DNA of 57,354 nucleotides from Halovulum sp039180525 (GCA_039180525.1 JBCDDF010000016.1:1-57354), one strand, 5' to 3'. Positions 17,082-26,208 are shown, counted from the first letter of the stretch. The notes: generated from the sequence alone by a model not told the origin. Program-made: numbers and translations.

Positions 17082-17267
17082 TTAGGGGTGGGAGGGGTCG
17101 TCGTCGTTGCGCTTCTTCTGGTCCAGTTCCGGGGTGCCATCCTCGTCCTGGCGCAGCACCATTTTGGGCGCGTCGGACCGATGGCGGCGGCGCAGGCGCT
17201 TTACCATCACCAGATAAAACACAATGCCCACGATCCCTACTAGGACGGCCTGCAACCAATAGGGCAT
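17082..17267 (-). CDS. Small membrane protein between bolA and grxD
   Basis: A 61-residue protein with one N-terminal transmembrane helix (MPYWLQAVLVGIVGIVFYLV) and a basic, then acidic, hydrophilic tail that would face the cytoplasm. It starts 1 bp after the bolA stop and ends 25 bp before grxD, so all three are likely one transcript. I do not know a function; the position hints at a membrane link to the BolA-glutaredoxin pair. Confidence 0.7.
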   Translation of the reverse strand: MPYWLQAVLVGIVGIVFYLVMVKRLRRRHRSDAPKMVLRQDEDGTPELDQKKRNDDDPSHP

Positions 17268-17268
17268 C

Positions 17269-17514
17269 TCAGCCCTCCGTCGCGCGGGTGGTCAGTGCCA
17301 GCGCGTGCAACTCGCCGGCCGGCCCGTCCATCTTGCCCTGCAGCGCGGCATAGACCATCTGGTGCTGCTTGACCCGCGACAGGCCGCGAAACTCGTCAGC
17401 GACGACGGTCGCGGCATAGTGATTGCCGTCGCCGGCCAGGTCGCGAATGTCAATCTCGGCACTAGGAAAGGCCGCGCGGATCAGCTTCTCGATTTCGACG
17501 GCTTGCATCGCCAT
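17269..17514 (-). CDS. bolA: BolA family protein
   Basis: An 81-residue BolA protein. IEKLIRAAFPSAEIDIRDLAGDGNHYAATVV carries the family's His near the metal-binding loop, followed by the FRGLSRVKQHQMVYAAL helix. BolA proteins bridge [2Fe-2S] clusters with monothiol glutaredoxins such as the one encoded 213 bp downstream. I start at MAMQAVEIEK, with an AGAGG 6 nt upstream; the open frame above it is purL shadow. It lies between purL and the small membrane protein, all on the minus strand. Confidence 0.92.
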   Translation of the reverse strand: MAMQAVEIEKLIRAAFPSAEIDIRDLAGDGNHYAATVVADEFRGLSRVKQHQMVYAALQGKMDGPAGELHALALTTRATEG

Positions 17515-17579
17515 AAGGCGCCTCTGGCGTTGTTTTTCGAAATCTATGCCGCGTTCCGGGGGCTTGCAAGCGGGATGGG

Positions 17580-19748
17580 TCAGCCGCCGGTCACCACATC
17601 CAATGCCGTGGCATGGTCCGCGGCGAGCGTGGCGAGCGGGCAGGCAGACGTGCCGATGGCCAGCGTGTCGCCGCCAAAGGCCCCGATGACCTCGGCCATG
17701 GCCCCGATCTTGGCCGCCAGTTCGAGCGCGGGTTCGGCGCAACCCTCGGGTACAGCGGCAAGATACCGCGCCTGATCTTCGCCGAAATACCACTCCAATG
17801 CCCGTTCGGGCAGGGTCACCCCCAGATTCGCCGCCAGCGCCATTTCCGCCGCCGCCAGCGCCAGGCCGCCATCGGCGACGTCATGGGCCGCCGTCAGCAA
17901 ACCGGCATCGCGCCAGGCCCAGAGCACCCGCGCCGACAGACGCTCGGCGTCGAAGTTGACCGGGGGCGGCGGGCCGTCGGCGCGGCCCATGACGTGCGCG
18001 GCGAAGGCGGATGCGCCCAGATGGCCCGGTGGGCCGCCCAGCAGGATCAGCACGCCGCCTGGGTCCGCTTTCGTGCCGATCAGCGCCGCGGGGTCCCGCA
18101 GCAGCCCCACCGCGCCGATCGTGGGCGTGGGCGGGATCGCGGTGCCGTCGGTTTCGTTGTAGAGGCTGACATTGCCAGAGACGACGGGCATTCCCAGCGC
18201 GGTGGCCGCCGCGCCGATCCCGGCGATGCAGCCGACCAACTGGCCCATGATCCGGGGCTTTTCGGGGTTGCCGAAATTTAGATTGTCGGTGATCGCCAGC
18301 GGTGTCGCGCCCGTGGCGGTGAGGTTGCGGAACGCCTCTGCCACCGCCTGTGCTCCGCCGGTCTCCGGGTCGGCCAGGCAATAGCGCGGGGTGACATCGG
18401 CGGTGAAGGCCAGCGCCTTGTCGGTGCCGTGCACGCGCACCACGCCCGCATCCGCGCCGGGCCGCCGCAGCGTATCGGCGCCCACGCTGGTGTCGTATTG
18501 CCGCCAGACCCAGGCCCGGCTGCCGTGATTGGGGCTGCAAAGCAGCTGGCGCAGCGCGTCCATCGGTGCGATCGCGGGCGGACTGGGCAGCGGCGCGGCG
18601 GGCGGTGTCGGCTCCCACGGCCGGTCATATTCGGGCGCTGTGCCCGACAGCGCTTGCAGCGGCAGATCGGCCTTGATCTGGTCCTGGTGGACGACCAGAA
18701 ACCTGTCTTCGGCGATGGTTTCGCCGACGATGGCGAAATCCAGGTCCCATTTGTCGAAGATCGCGCGCGCGTCCGGCTCTTTCTCCGGCTTCAGCACCAT
18801 CAGCATGCGTTCTTGGCTTTCGCTCAACATCATCTCATAGGCGGTCATGCCGGTCTCGCGCACCGGCACCGCGTCGAGGTCCAGCCGCACGCCCAAACCA
18901 CCTTTGTCGCCCATCTCCACCGCCGAACAGGTCAGCCCGGCGGCGCCCATGTCCTGGATCGCGATCACCGCGTCCGAGGCCATGAGTTCCAGACAGGCTT
19001 CCATCAGCCGCTTCTCGGTGAACGGGTCGCCGACCTGAACCGTGGGGCGTTTCTCTTCGATGCGGTCGTCGAACTCGGCCGAGGCCATGGTCGCGCCGCC
19101 GACGCCATCGCGGCCTGTCTTTGCGCCCAGATAGACCACCGGCATGCCCACGCCGCTGGCTGCAGAGTAAAAGATGCGGTCAGCTGCCGCGATCCCGGCG
19201 GCAAAGGCGTTAACTAGACAATTGCCGTTATAGCCGGCGTCAAACCGCAACTCGCCGCCCACGGTGGGCACGCCGAAGCAATTGCCATAGCCGCCGATCC
19301 CGGCGACGACGCCGGCCAGCAGCCCACCGGTTTTCGCATGACCCGGCGCGCCGAAGCTGAGCGCGTTCATCGCCGCCACAGGGCGCGCGCCCATGGTGAA
19401 GACATCGCGCAGAATACCGCCCATGCCAGTGGCCGCGCCCTGATAGGGTTCGATGTAAGAGGGGTGGTTGTGACTCTCCATCTTGAACACCACGGCCTGG
19501 CCGTCGCCGATATCGACGACGCCGGCGTTCTCACCCGGGCCGCAGATCACCTGCGGCCCCTCGCTCGGCAGGGCACGGAGCCACTTCTTGGATGATTTGT
19601 AGGAACAGTGTTCGTTCCACATCGCCGAAAAGATGCCCAGTTCGGTAAACGAAGGGGCGCGGCCCAACAGATCCTCGATCCGGCCGTATTCCTCGGGGCT
19701 GAGCCCGTGATCGGCGATGAGTTTCGGTGTGATCTGCGGCTCGCGCAC
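17580..19748 (-). CDS. purL: Phosphoribosylformylglycinamidine synthase, large subunit
   Basis: The small-type PurL (722 residues) that works with PurS and PurQ in step 4 of purine synthesis, converting FGAR to FGAM. It shows the family start MREPQITPKLIADHGLSPEEY, then FTELGIFSAMWNEHCSYKSS, GPGENAGVVDIGDG and the two repeated AIR-synthase-type halves (second half from about residue 430, with DVADGGLALAAAEMAL near the C-terminus). I use the GTG at 19748, which has AAGGA 10 nt upstream and reproduces the family N-terminus; the frame 14 codons longer begins with a TTG and adds unconserved residues. purS and purQ are not here. Confidence 0.95.
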   Translation of the reverse strand: MREPQITPKLIADHGLSPEEYGRIEDLLGRAPSFTELGIFSAMWNEHCSYKSSKKWLRALPSEGPQVICGPGENAGVVDIGDGQAVVFKMESHNHPSYIEPYQGAATGMGGILRDVFTMGARPVAAMNALSFGAPGHAKTGGLLAGVVAGIGGYGNCFGVPTVGGELRFDAGYNGNCLVNAFAAGIAAADRIFYSAASGVGMPVVYLGAKTGRDGVGGATMASAEFDDRIEEKRPTVQVGDPFTEKRLMEACLELMASDAVIAIQDMGAAGLTCSAVEMGDKGGLGVRLDLDAVPVRETGMTAYEMMLSESQERMLMVLKPEKEPDARAIFDKWDLDFAIVGETIAEDRFLVVHQDQIKADLPLQALSGTAPEYDRPWEPTPPAAPLPSPPAIAPMDALRQLLCSPNHGSRAWVWRQYDTSVGADTLRRPGADAGVVRVHGTDKALAFTADVTPRYCLADPETGGAQAVAEAFRNLTATGATPLAITDNLNFGNPEKPRIMGQLVGCIAGIGAAATALGMPVVSGNVSLYNETDGTAIPPTPTIGAVGLLRDPAALIGTKADPGGVLILLGGPPGHLGASAFAAHVMGRADGPPPPVNFDAERLSARVLWAWRDAGLLTAAHDVADGGLALAAAEMALAANLGVTLPERALEWYFGEDQARYLAAVPEGCAEPALELAAKIGAMAEVIGAFGGDTLAIGTSACPLATLAADHATALDVVTGG

Positions 19749-19849
19749 CAGCGGCGGTCCTTCCCGGTCGGTTGGCGGATTGATAGGCAAGCGCGCGGCC
19801 GGGGGAAAGGGCGAATCGGCAGCGTTGGCGCGGATCGCGCAGGCCAGCG

Positions 19850-19877
19850 AAAAAAAGGCCGAGCATAAGCTCGGCCT
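19850..19877 (-). terminator. Rho-independent terminator
   Basis: Read on the minus strand: AGGCCGAGC-TTAT-GCTCGGCCT, a perfect 9-bp stem with a 4-nt loop, whose last T starts a run of seven T. It follows the LysR gene by 134 bp and precedes purL by about 100 bp. This is the clearest intrinsic terminator in the window. It may end the LysR transcript or a short independent RNA (see findings). Confidence 0.85.
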
Positions 19878-20011
19878 AAGTCCAACAGGGAGGTGAGAAC
19901 TGCTTTCGCGTCCTCGGGCTCAAATGTAGCTTTGGCTTGCGGCGGAAACAAGGCATCGGCTCTGGCGGGTTTGCATACCGGCCATATTGGAAATGCATAG
20001 CTGCATATATG

Positions 20012-20941
20012 TCACAGCGTATCCGGTGCCGGTTCGCGCTGGCTTTTTCCACTCAACTCGCGCTTCCACGCGGCGATTTCCATGATCATAAAGTCGCGGA
20101 ACGCAGCCACCCGTTTGGATTGCCGCAACTCCTCTGGGTAGGCTAGATAGACCGGGATCTCCTTGCTGTGATCATCCGGTAGCACATTGATAAGCTGCGG
20201 AAAATCTGTGGTAAGGTAGTTCGGCAGCGCGCCGATCCCCAACCCGTTCAGTACCGCCTGCAAGATGCCGAAGTAATTGTTCACGGTCAGGTGGCTGGCC
20301 CGGTTGTCGTTCAGATAGGGTGCGATCCAGTTCATACCCGCGCTGACCTGCCGGCTGGATGTGCTTTGACTGATGATCCGGTGCGCCGCCAGATCCTCCC
20401 GGGTTTTCGGCGTCCCGCGCTGCGCCAGATAAGTCGGGTCGGCGTAGAAGCGCATGGTCACCTCCATCAGCCGGCGGCGGATCAGATCGGCCTGGCTGGG
20501 CTCTTTCATGCGGATGGCGACATCGGCCTCGCGCATGGGCAGATCCAGCACGTGTTCGGCCAGGATCAGGTCGATCTTCAGGTTTGGATGCTGTTCGTAA
20601 AGCCGCCCCAACCGCGGGGCCAGCCAGAGCGTGCCGAAACCGGTGGTGGTGGTTACGCGCAACTCGCCATAGATCGCGTCAGAGCTGTCGCGGATCCGCG
20701 CCTCGGCCGCGTCCAGGCGTTTGCGCATCGATTTGGTGGCCTCGAACAGCAATTCGCCCTGTTCGGTCAGGATCAGCCCGCGGGCATGGCGGTGGAACAG
20801 CGTCACGCTGAGGCTTTCCTCCAGCGCACGGATCTGCCGGCTGACGGCGGATTGGCTCAGATGCAGCGTGTCCCCGGCATGGGTCAGGGACCCGGCATCG
20901 GCGACGGCGTGAAAGATCCGCAGCTTGTCCCAGTCCATCAT
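20012..20941 (-). CDS. LysR family transcriptional regulator
   Basis: A 309-residue LysR-type regulator. The N-terminal winged HTH is residues 1-60 (LRIFHAVADAGSLTHAGDTLHLSQSAVSRQIRALE), followed by a linker helix and a substrate-binding domain (about 92-295) that senses a co-inducer. It lies divergent from the indolepyruvate:ferredoxin oxidoreductase gene with 176 bp between start codons, a classic LysR arrangement, so that gene is the likely target. A T-N11-A dyad and a longer stem-loop lie in the gap. The co-inducer is unknown. Confidence 0.9.
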   Translation of the reverse strand: MMDWDKLRIFHAVADAGSLTHAGDTLHLSQSAVSRQIRALEESLSVTLFHRHARGLILTEQGELLFEATKSMRKRLDAAEARIRDSSDAIYGELRVTTTTGFGTLWLAPRLGRLYEQHPNLKIDLILAEHVLDLPMREADVAIRMKEPSQADLIRRRLMEVTMRFYADPTYLAQRGTPKTREDLAAHRIISQSTSSRQVSAGMNWIAPYLNDNRASHLTVNNYFGILQAVLNGLGIGALPNYLTTDFPQLINVLPDDHSKEIPVYLAYPEELRQSKRVAAFRDFMIMEIAAWKRELSGKSQREPAPDTL

Positions 20942-21008
20942 CGCCCTTGTTTCCCGGGTAATTTCCGCATTCCGCCAAGGGCGGTTTTGATGTCATATTG
21001 CGGGCAGA

Positions 21009-21043
21009 CCGGGCAAGGCAAACGTTTCGGTCGTTTTGCCCGG
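21009..21043. promoter_or_regulatory. Imperfect dyad in LysR/oxidoreductase intergenic region
   Basis: CCGGGCA (21009-21015) pairs with TGCCCGG (21037-21043), and inside it AAACG pairs with CGTTT, with a 4-nt bulge AGGC and a 7-nt loop. It sits midway between the divergent genes and could be a LysR recognition site or a leader structure. This is an inference from symmetry only. Confidence 0.3.
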
Positions 21044-21065
21044 CACCACGAATAAGCGCTTTGTG

Positions 21066-21082
21066 GGTCAGTCTTTCTGACC
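21066..21082 (+). promoter_or_regulatory. Candidate LysR-type operator (T-N11-A)
   Basis: GGTCAG-TCTTT-CTGACC is a perfect 6-bp interrupted palindrome containing T-N11-A (TCAGTCTTTCTGA), the consensus shape of LysR-regulator sites. It ends 35 bp before the oxidoreductase ATG, so binding here could overlap the promoter. Confidence 0.4.
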
Positions 21083-21117
21083 TACCTTTGTTAAAAGCAG
21101 TAGGGAGGGAGCGCGCG

Positions 21118-24100
21118 ATGGACCTTCGGCCGGTTTCGCTGAACGATCGCACCGATCTAACCAAAGCCGAGATCTTGCTGAGCGGGATCCAAGCGCTGGT
21201 GCGCCTGCCGTTGATGCAAAAGGCCCGGGACAAAGCCGCCGGGCACGATACGGCTGGCTATGTCACCGGCTATCGCGGCTCGCCGCTGGGTGGGGTCGAT
21301 CTGCACATGGCGCGGGCCAAAAAGGCGCTGGATGCGGCGGATGTCGTGTTCAACCCCGGTCTCAATGAGGATCTGGCCGCGACCGCGCTGTGGGGCACGC
21401 AGCAGGCGCATCTGCGCGGCGAGGGCACGCATGAGGGCGTGTTTGGCATGTGGTACGCGAAGGGCCCCGGCGTCGACCGCACCGGTGACGTGTTCCGCCA
21501 CGCCAACATGGCCGGCACTGCGCCCCTGGGTGGTGTGCTGACCTGTATGGGTGACGACCACACCGGCGAAAGCTCCACGGTGCTGCACCATTCCGAGTTC
21601 GCGCTGGTCGACGCGCTGATGCCCGTTCTCAGCCCTGCAGGTGTGCAGGAGGTGTTGGATTACGGCATCCTCGGGTGGGCGCTCAGTCGCTATTCCGGCT
21701 GTTGGGTTGGGCTGAAATGCGTCAAGGACACGGTCGAGGTCAGCGAGGTCGTCAACGGTGACCCGCACCGGTTGGAAATCGTTACGCCGACCGATTTTCA
21801 GATGCCGGCCGATGGGGTGAACATCCGCCTGGGAGACACGCCCGTCGCGCAGGAGGCGCGGCTCCATGATTACAAGAGGTTCGCCGCTGAAGCCTTTGGT
21901 CGCGCGAACAAAATTGACAAACGAGTGCATGGCCGGCCCGGCGCGCGGATCGGCATCGTCAGCGCCGGCAAAAGCTGGCTCGATACGATCCATGCGCTCG
22001 ATCTGCTGGGCATCGATGCGGACACCGCCGCAAGCCTGGGGATCACCACCTACAAAGTCGGCATGGTCTGGCCGCTCGACATGGTCAGTTTTCACGAATG
22101 GGCCGAGGGGCTGGAACTGATCATCGTCGTCGAGGAGAAGCGCAAGCTGATCGAGGTGCAGGTCAAGGAGGCGATTTTCGACGACCGCCGCGGCCGGCGC
22201 GTGGTGGGGGCGAAGAACGAGGACGGCTCCACCCTTTTTACCGTCAAAGAGGCGCTGGATCCGGTCACGATCGCAGCAAAGCTCGGGCGGCTGCTGGTGC
22301 GCGAGGGGGTCGACAGCGATGCGCTGCGAGCGCACCGCTACCGCATCGACGACGCGCTGAAGGCGGACAATGCCGAAAGCATCGCCGAACGGCAGCCCTG
22401 GTTCTGCTCGGGCTGCCCGCATAACTCATCGACCAAACTGCCCGAAGGGGCGCGCGCTTATGCCGGCATCGGCTGTCATTACATGGTTCAGTGGATGGAC
22501 CGGGAGACCACCGGCTTCACCCATATGGGTGGCGAGGGCGCGAACTGGATCGGCGAGGCGCCGTTCTCCAAAAGAAAGCATGTTTTTCAAAATCTTGGAG
22601 ACGGAACTTACAATCATTCCGGCGTGCAGGCTATCCGGGCGGCGCTGGCTGCCGGGGTCAACATCACCTACAAGATCCTCTACAATGACGCCGTGGCCAT
22701 GACCGGCGGGCAGACCAACGAAGGCGGTCTGACCCCGCAGCAGATCGTCGCCGAGTTGACGGCCATGGGTGTACGCCGCGTCGTGGGTGTCTACGATCCC
22801 GAGGAAGAGGTTGATCTGAAGTCCTTTCCCGCCGGCACCGAATCGCACCCGCGCAGCGCTTTGATGGACGTCCAGAAAGAGCTTGAGACGACCGAGGGCG
22901 TCACCGCAATCGTCTACATTCAGACCTGTGCCGCCGAAAAACGCCGCAGGCGCAAGCGCGGCCAGTTCCCGGACCCTGACCGGCGGGTGTTCATTAATCC
23001 GGCCGTCTGCGAAGGCTGCGGCGATTGTGGCGTGCAGTCGAACTGCGTCTCGATCCTGCCGCTGGAAACCCGGCTGGGCCGCAAGCGCCAGATCGACCAA
23101 TCGTCGTGCAACAAGGACTTTTCCTGCCTGGACGGGTTCTGCCCCAGTTTCGTGACGCTTGAGGGTGCGAAGGTGCGCAAGACCGCGGCGCAGGCGCTGG
23201 ACATCCCCGCACTGCCCGACCCCACGCTGCCCGCGATCGAAGGGACGCATAACATCGTGATCACTGGTGTCGGCGGCACCGGTGTGGTGACCGTGGGCGC
23301 GCTTTTGGGCATGGCCGCGCATCTGGAGCGCAAGGGCTCCGGCGTGATGGAGATGGCCGGGCTGGCGCAGAAGGGCGGGGCGGTGTCGATCCATTGCCGC
23401 ATCGCGCAAACCCCGGGCGATATCAGCGCCGTGCGCGTGGCCGTGGGCGAGGCCCACGCGCTGATCGGCGGAGATATGGTGGTGGCCGCAGGGGCCAAGA
23501 CAGTGGGGCTGTTGGCGCGCGGGCGGACCCGGGCGGTGTTGAACACGCACGAGATCATCACCGGCGCCTTCACCCGCGACACCGGGTTTAAGCTGCCGAC
23601 AGACCGTTTGACCCTGTCTCTGCGCGCGCGCGTGGGCGATGATGCGCTGACCACTCTCAACGCCACCCGTCTGGCCACGGAGATTCTGGGCGATGCGATC
23701 TATGCCAATGTGCTGATGCTGGGGGCGGCGTGGCAGGCGGGTTTGGTTCCGCTTGGCCACGCGGCGCTGCTGCGTGCCATCGAGATCAATGGCGCCGGGG
23801 TCGACGGCAACAAGGCCGCGTTCGAGTTGGGCCGCTGGGCGGTCGTGGAACCCGGTGCGGTGGCGGAACGCCTGAAGCCCGCGCCTGCGCCGGAGAGCCT
23901 GGCCGAAATGGTCGACTATCGCGTCGAACACCTGACTCAGTACCAGAACGCGCGCTTGGCGAAACGCTATCGTGCGCGGGTTGCCGCGGCCGAAGCCGTG
24001 GACGCGGAATTCGCGGCGGCTGTCGCAAAAGGGTATCACAAGCTGTTGAGTTACAAGGATGAGTACGAGGTCGCGCGACTGCATGCGCAGACCCTGCAGG

Positions 24101-24525
24101 CGGCGGTGGATGGCGCGTTCACGGATGTGAAGGCGATGCGGTTTCACCTTGCCCCCCCGATCCTGGGCAAGCGCGACGCCCAGGGCCGCCCGGTCAAGTC
24201 GGAGTTCGGTCCCTGGATGATGCGCGCATTCGGGCTGCTGCGCCGGTTCAAGGGCCTGCGCGGCACCCCGTTCGATCCGTTCGGGCGGACCGCCGAGCGG
24301 CGCATGGAACGCGCGCTGATCGCTGAGTATGAGGCCGATATGGATCGGATCCTGGCCGACTGGCGCCCCGACCGCGCCGATATCGCGACGGCGCTGGCTG
24401 AGCTGCCGCTGCAAATCGGCGGTTTCGGCCATGTCAAAGAAGCGCAGGCCGCTGCCGCTGCCAAACGGCGTGAGGAGTTATTGGTCGGGCTGCGGCAGCA
24501 AGCGCAGAAAGCCGCCGCCGAGTGA
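21118..24525 (+). CDS. Indolepyruvate ferredoxin oxidoreductase family protein (fused)
   Basis: A 1135-residue fused 2-oxoacid:ferredoxin oxidoreductase; characterised relatives oxidatively decarboxylate aryl pyruvates from aromatic amino-acid transamination to acyl-CoA. In order: N-terminal pyrimidine-binding-type domain (GYVTGYRGSPLGGVDLHM, about residue 45), ThDP-binding region (WFCSGCPHNSS at about 427 and GIGCHYMVQWM), a cysteine-rich segment (CEGCGDCGVQSNC, about 630, then CNKDFSCLDGFC), the gamma-type domain (VITGVGGTGVVTVGALLGMA, about 714), and a DUF6537-like C-terminus. I start at the ATG preceded by GGGAGGGAG; the frame above it is non-coding. The divergent LysR gene probably regulates it. 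Confidence 0.9.
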   Translation: MDLRPVSLNDRTDLTKAEILLSGIQALVRLPLMQKARDKAAGHDTAGYVTGYRGSPLGGVDLHMARAKKALDAADVVFNPGLNEDLAATALWGTQQAHLRGEGTHEGVFGMWYAKGPGVDRTGDVFRHANMAGTAPLGGVLTCMGDDHTGESSTVLHHSEFALVDALMPVLSPAGVQEVLDYGILGWALSRYSGCWVGLKCVKDTVEVSEVVNGDPHRLEIVTPTDFQMPADGVNIRLGDTPVAQEARLHDYKRFAAEAFGRANKIDKRVHGRPGARIGIVSAGKSWLDTIHALDLLGIDADTAASLGITTYKVGMVWPLDMVSFHEWAEGLELIIVVEEKRKLIEVQVKEAIFDDRRGRRVVGAKNEDGSTLFTVKEALDPVTIAAKLGRLLVREGVDSDALRAHRYRIDDALKADNAESIAERQPWFCSGCPHNSSTKLPEGARAYAGIGCHYMVQWMDRETTGFTHMGGEGANWIGEAPFSKRKHVFQNLGDGTYNHSGVQAIRAALAAGVNITYKILYNDAVAMTGGQTNEGGLTPQQIVAELTAMGVRRVVGVYDPEEEVDLKSFPAGTESHPRSALMDVQKELETTEGVTAIVYIQTCAAEKRRRRKRGQFPDPDRRVFINPAVCEGCGDCGVQSNCVSILPLETRLGRKRQIDQSSCNKDFSCLDGFCPSFVTLEGAKVRKTAAQALDIPALPDPTLPAIEGTHNIVITGVGGTGVVTVGALLGMAAHLERKGSGVMEMAGLAQKGGAVSIHCRIAQTPGDISAVRVAVGEAHALIGGDMVVAAGAKTVGLLARGRTRAVLNTHEIITGAFTRDTGFKLPTDRLTLSLRARVGDDALTTLNATRLATEILGDAIYANVLMLGAAWQAGLVPLGHAALLRAIEINGAGVDGNKAAFELGRWAVVEPGAVAERLKPAPAPESLAEMVDYRVEHLTQYQNARLAKRYRARVAAAEAVDAEFAAAVAKGYHKLLSYKDEYEVARLHAQTLQAAVDGAFTDVKAMRFHLAPPILGKRDAQGRPVKSEFGPWMMRAFGLLRRFKGLRGTPFDPFGRTAERRMERALIAEYEADMDRILADWRPDRADIATALAELPLQIGGFGHVKEAQAAAAAKRREELLVGLRQQAQKAAAE

Positions 24526-24611
24526 CATTTTACAAGATCCTAATCGATCGGTGACTTTCTGTTAGCCCGCTTTGTGCTACCGTTATGTTGGTAGCGATAT
24601 GAGGTGCCCTT

Positions 24612-25274
24612 GTGGCGTTAGGATTGAGCAGTAGAGATGTGTATTCCCGGGCGGAGAAGCTCTCGGACGCCACGATCCATGTTCTGGGTGTCACCGCCGC
24701 GCTGATTGCCGTCTCTGTCCTGATCACATTGGCCGCCTTCCTGCGCCCCGAACCGAATGTGCTGTTCGGCACGGCAGTCTACGGCACCGGCATGCTGATG
24801 ATGCTGACCGCCTCGGCCGCTTATCACATGAGCCCCTGGGCGGAATGGAAAGACTTGCTGCGGCGGATCGATCAATCGGCGATTTACGTAAAAATCGCAG
24901 CGACTTATACACCGTTTGCGATACTCACCGGCACGGCGCCGATATTCCTGGTGGGCATGTGGTTGGCCGCTGCCGTGGGGTTCACGCTCAAGATGCTGGC
25001 GCCGGAGCGTTTCGAGCTTGCGGCTCTGGCGCTGTATCTGTGCATGGGCTGGGCAGGCGTGGTGCTGGCGGGGGATCTGATTGCGAGCCTGACCACCGCC
25101 ACATTCATTCTGATGCTCATCGGCGGCATCATCTACACCGTCGGCGTTGCGTTTTTCATCTGGGAACGGCTTCCGTTTCACAACACGATCTGGCACGCCC
25201 ATGTGCTGGTGGCCACCGGTGTGTTCTACGCCGCCGTTGTTGTGGAGGTCGCGCATCGCCCCGGGGTGCTTTGA
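24612..25274 (+). CDS. Hemolysin III family (PAQR-like) membrane protein
   Basis: A 220-residue seven-helix membrane protein of the HlyIII/YqfA group in the CREST superfamily. The conserved metal ligands are visible: AAYHMSPW with RRIDQSAIYVKIAATYTPF in the first half and FHNTIWHAHVLVATGVFY near the C-terminus. Members may be membrane hydrolases or affect membrane fluidity; haemolysis is not their general function. The start is a GTG with GAGGTG just upstream. It lies 86 bp after the oxidoreductase gene on the same strand, possibly co-transcribed. Confidence 0.88.
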   Translation: MALGLSSRDVYSRAEKLSDATIHVLGVTAALIAVSVLITLAAFLRPEPNVLFGTAVYGTGMLMMLTASAAYHMSPWAEWKDLLRRIDQSAIYVKIAATYTPFAILTGTAPIFLVGMWLAAAVGFTLKMLAPERFELAALALYLCMGWAGVVLAGDLIASLTTATFILMLIGGIIYTVGVAFFIWERLPFHNTIWHAHVLVATGVFYAAVVVEVAHRPGVL

Positions 25275-25368
25275 ACGGCATCTTTCCTCGGCAATGGTTA
25301 ACGCCCCTTGACGCCGCCTATAGGGTTGCGGAAATTTAGGATATTACAGGCACCTAAGAGGATTTGAG

Positions 25369-26118
25369 ATGCGTCAGGCCTTGGCCTCCGCCCTGGTAAT
25401 TGCAAGCGTCGGCGGCGCCGCGCTCGCCCAAGATCTGAATATCTGTGTGGAGGGCGCCTATCCGCCGTTCTCTTTCACCAATGCCGACGGCACGGTGGAC
25501 GGGTTCGACGTGGACATCGCCAACGCACTGTGTGCCGAGATGGACGTGACCTGCGAGATGGTGCAGACCGAGTGGGTGGGCATCATCCCCGCGCTGTTGG
25601 AGCGCAAATGTGACGCCATCGTCGCCTCGATGTCTATCACCGAGGAACGGCGCAAGCTGATCGATTTCTCGAACAAATACTACAACACCCCGGCGCGGTT
25701 CGTCGGCCCTGAAGGCGCCGAGCTGGACGATTTGCGCAGCATGGTCGTGGGCGTGCAACGCAACACCCTGCATCAGGATTTCATGATCGGTGCGTTTCCC
25801 GAGGTGACGATCGACCTCTACAATACCGTCGACGGGTTGTTCGACGCGCTTGTGGCGGGAGAAATCGACGCGGTGATGTCCGATTCCATCGCGATCTACG
25901 ATGCTTTTCTCAACACGCCCGCAGGCGAGGGGTATGCCTATTTCGGCCCGCCCTACGCGGAGCCCGAGTATCACGGCATCGGCGCCGCTGTGGGCGTGCG
26001 CCAGGGGGAGACCGAGTTGCGCAATGCGTTTTCGCACGCGATCGGGGTGATCCGCGGCAACGGCGAATACCGGCGGATCAACGAGAAGTACTTCAGTTTC
26101 GACATCTACGGCGGCTGA
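25369..26118 (+). CDS. Amino-acid-type periplasmic solute-binding protein
   Basis: A 249-residue family 3 extracellular solute-binding protein. A signal peptide (residues 1-20, cleavage after GGAALA) is followed by LNICVEGAYPPFSFTNADG, the typical entry of polar amino-acid binders, then FDVDIANALCAEM and SMSITEERRKLIDFSNKYYNTPARF. The domain closes with YRRINEKYF. No permease or ATPase gene lies nearby, so it is an orphan binder that must pair with a transporter elsewhere. Lys/Arg/Orn/His-type ligands are typical; the exact ligand is not predictable. Confidence 0.88.
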   Translation: MRQALASALVIASVGGAALAQDLNICVEGAYPPFSFTNADGTVDGFDVDIANALCAEMDVTCEMVQTEWVGIIPALLERKCDAIVASMSITEERRKLIDFSNKYYNTPARFVGPEGAELDDLRSMVVGVQRNTLHQDFMIGAFPEVTIDLYNTVDGLFDALVAGEIDAVMSDSIAIYDAFLNTPAGEGYAYFGPPYAEPEYHGIGAAVGVRQGETELRNAFSHAIGVIRGNGEYRRINEKYFSFDIYGG

Positions 26119-26169
26119 CCGGCCATGCATCATTCGCAAGCCGCCACGGCGCGAATAGGCGCTGTGGAT

Positions 26170-26208
26170 CGCCGCCTGCGCACTTATGTTGCACTGCGAC
26201 AGGCGGCG
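26170..26208 (+). promoter_or_regulatory. Leader hairpin upstream of the 56-aa ORF
   Basis: CGCCGCCTG (26170-26178) pairs with CAGGCGGCG (26200-26208), continued by CGCA/TGCG with one bulged A and a 12-nt loop. The loop contains an ATG (26186) that opens a 16-codon frame ending in TAA at 26234-26236, one base before the next gene's ATG. It could be a translated leader or an mRNA structural control, inferred only. Confidence 0.35.

Noticed and set aside
19547..19951. Minus-strand ORF starting MFPPQAKATFEPEDAKAVL ahead of purL.
   Set aside because: The first 34 residues look plausible, but they run through a perfect terminator and then into an out-of-frame copy of purL; more likely a non-coding RNA region.
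22426..24432. 668-codon minus-strand ORF opposite the indolepyruvate oxidoreductase.
   Set aside because: Composition (His/Arg/Gln-rich, no domains) is that of a GC-rich antisense shadow.
25308..25336. TTGACG with GAAATT at 17 bp before the solute-binding protein gene.
   Set aside because: The -10 match is poor and no other support was found, so it is not listed as a promoter.
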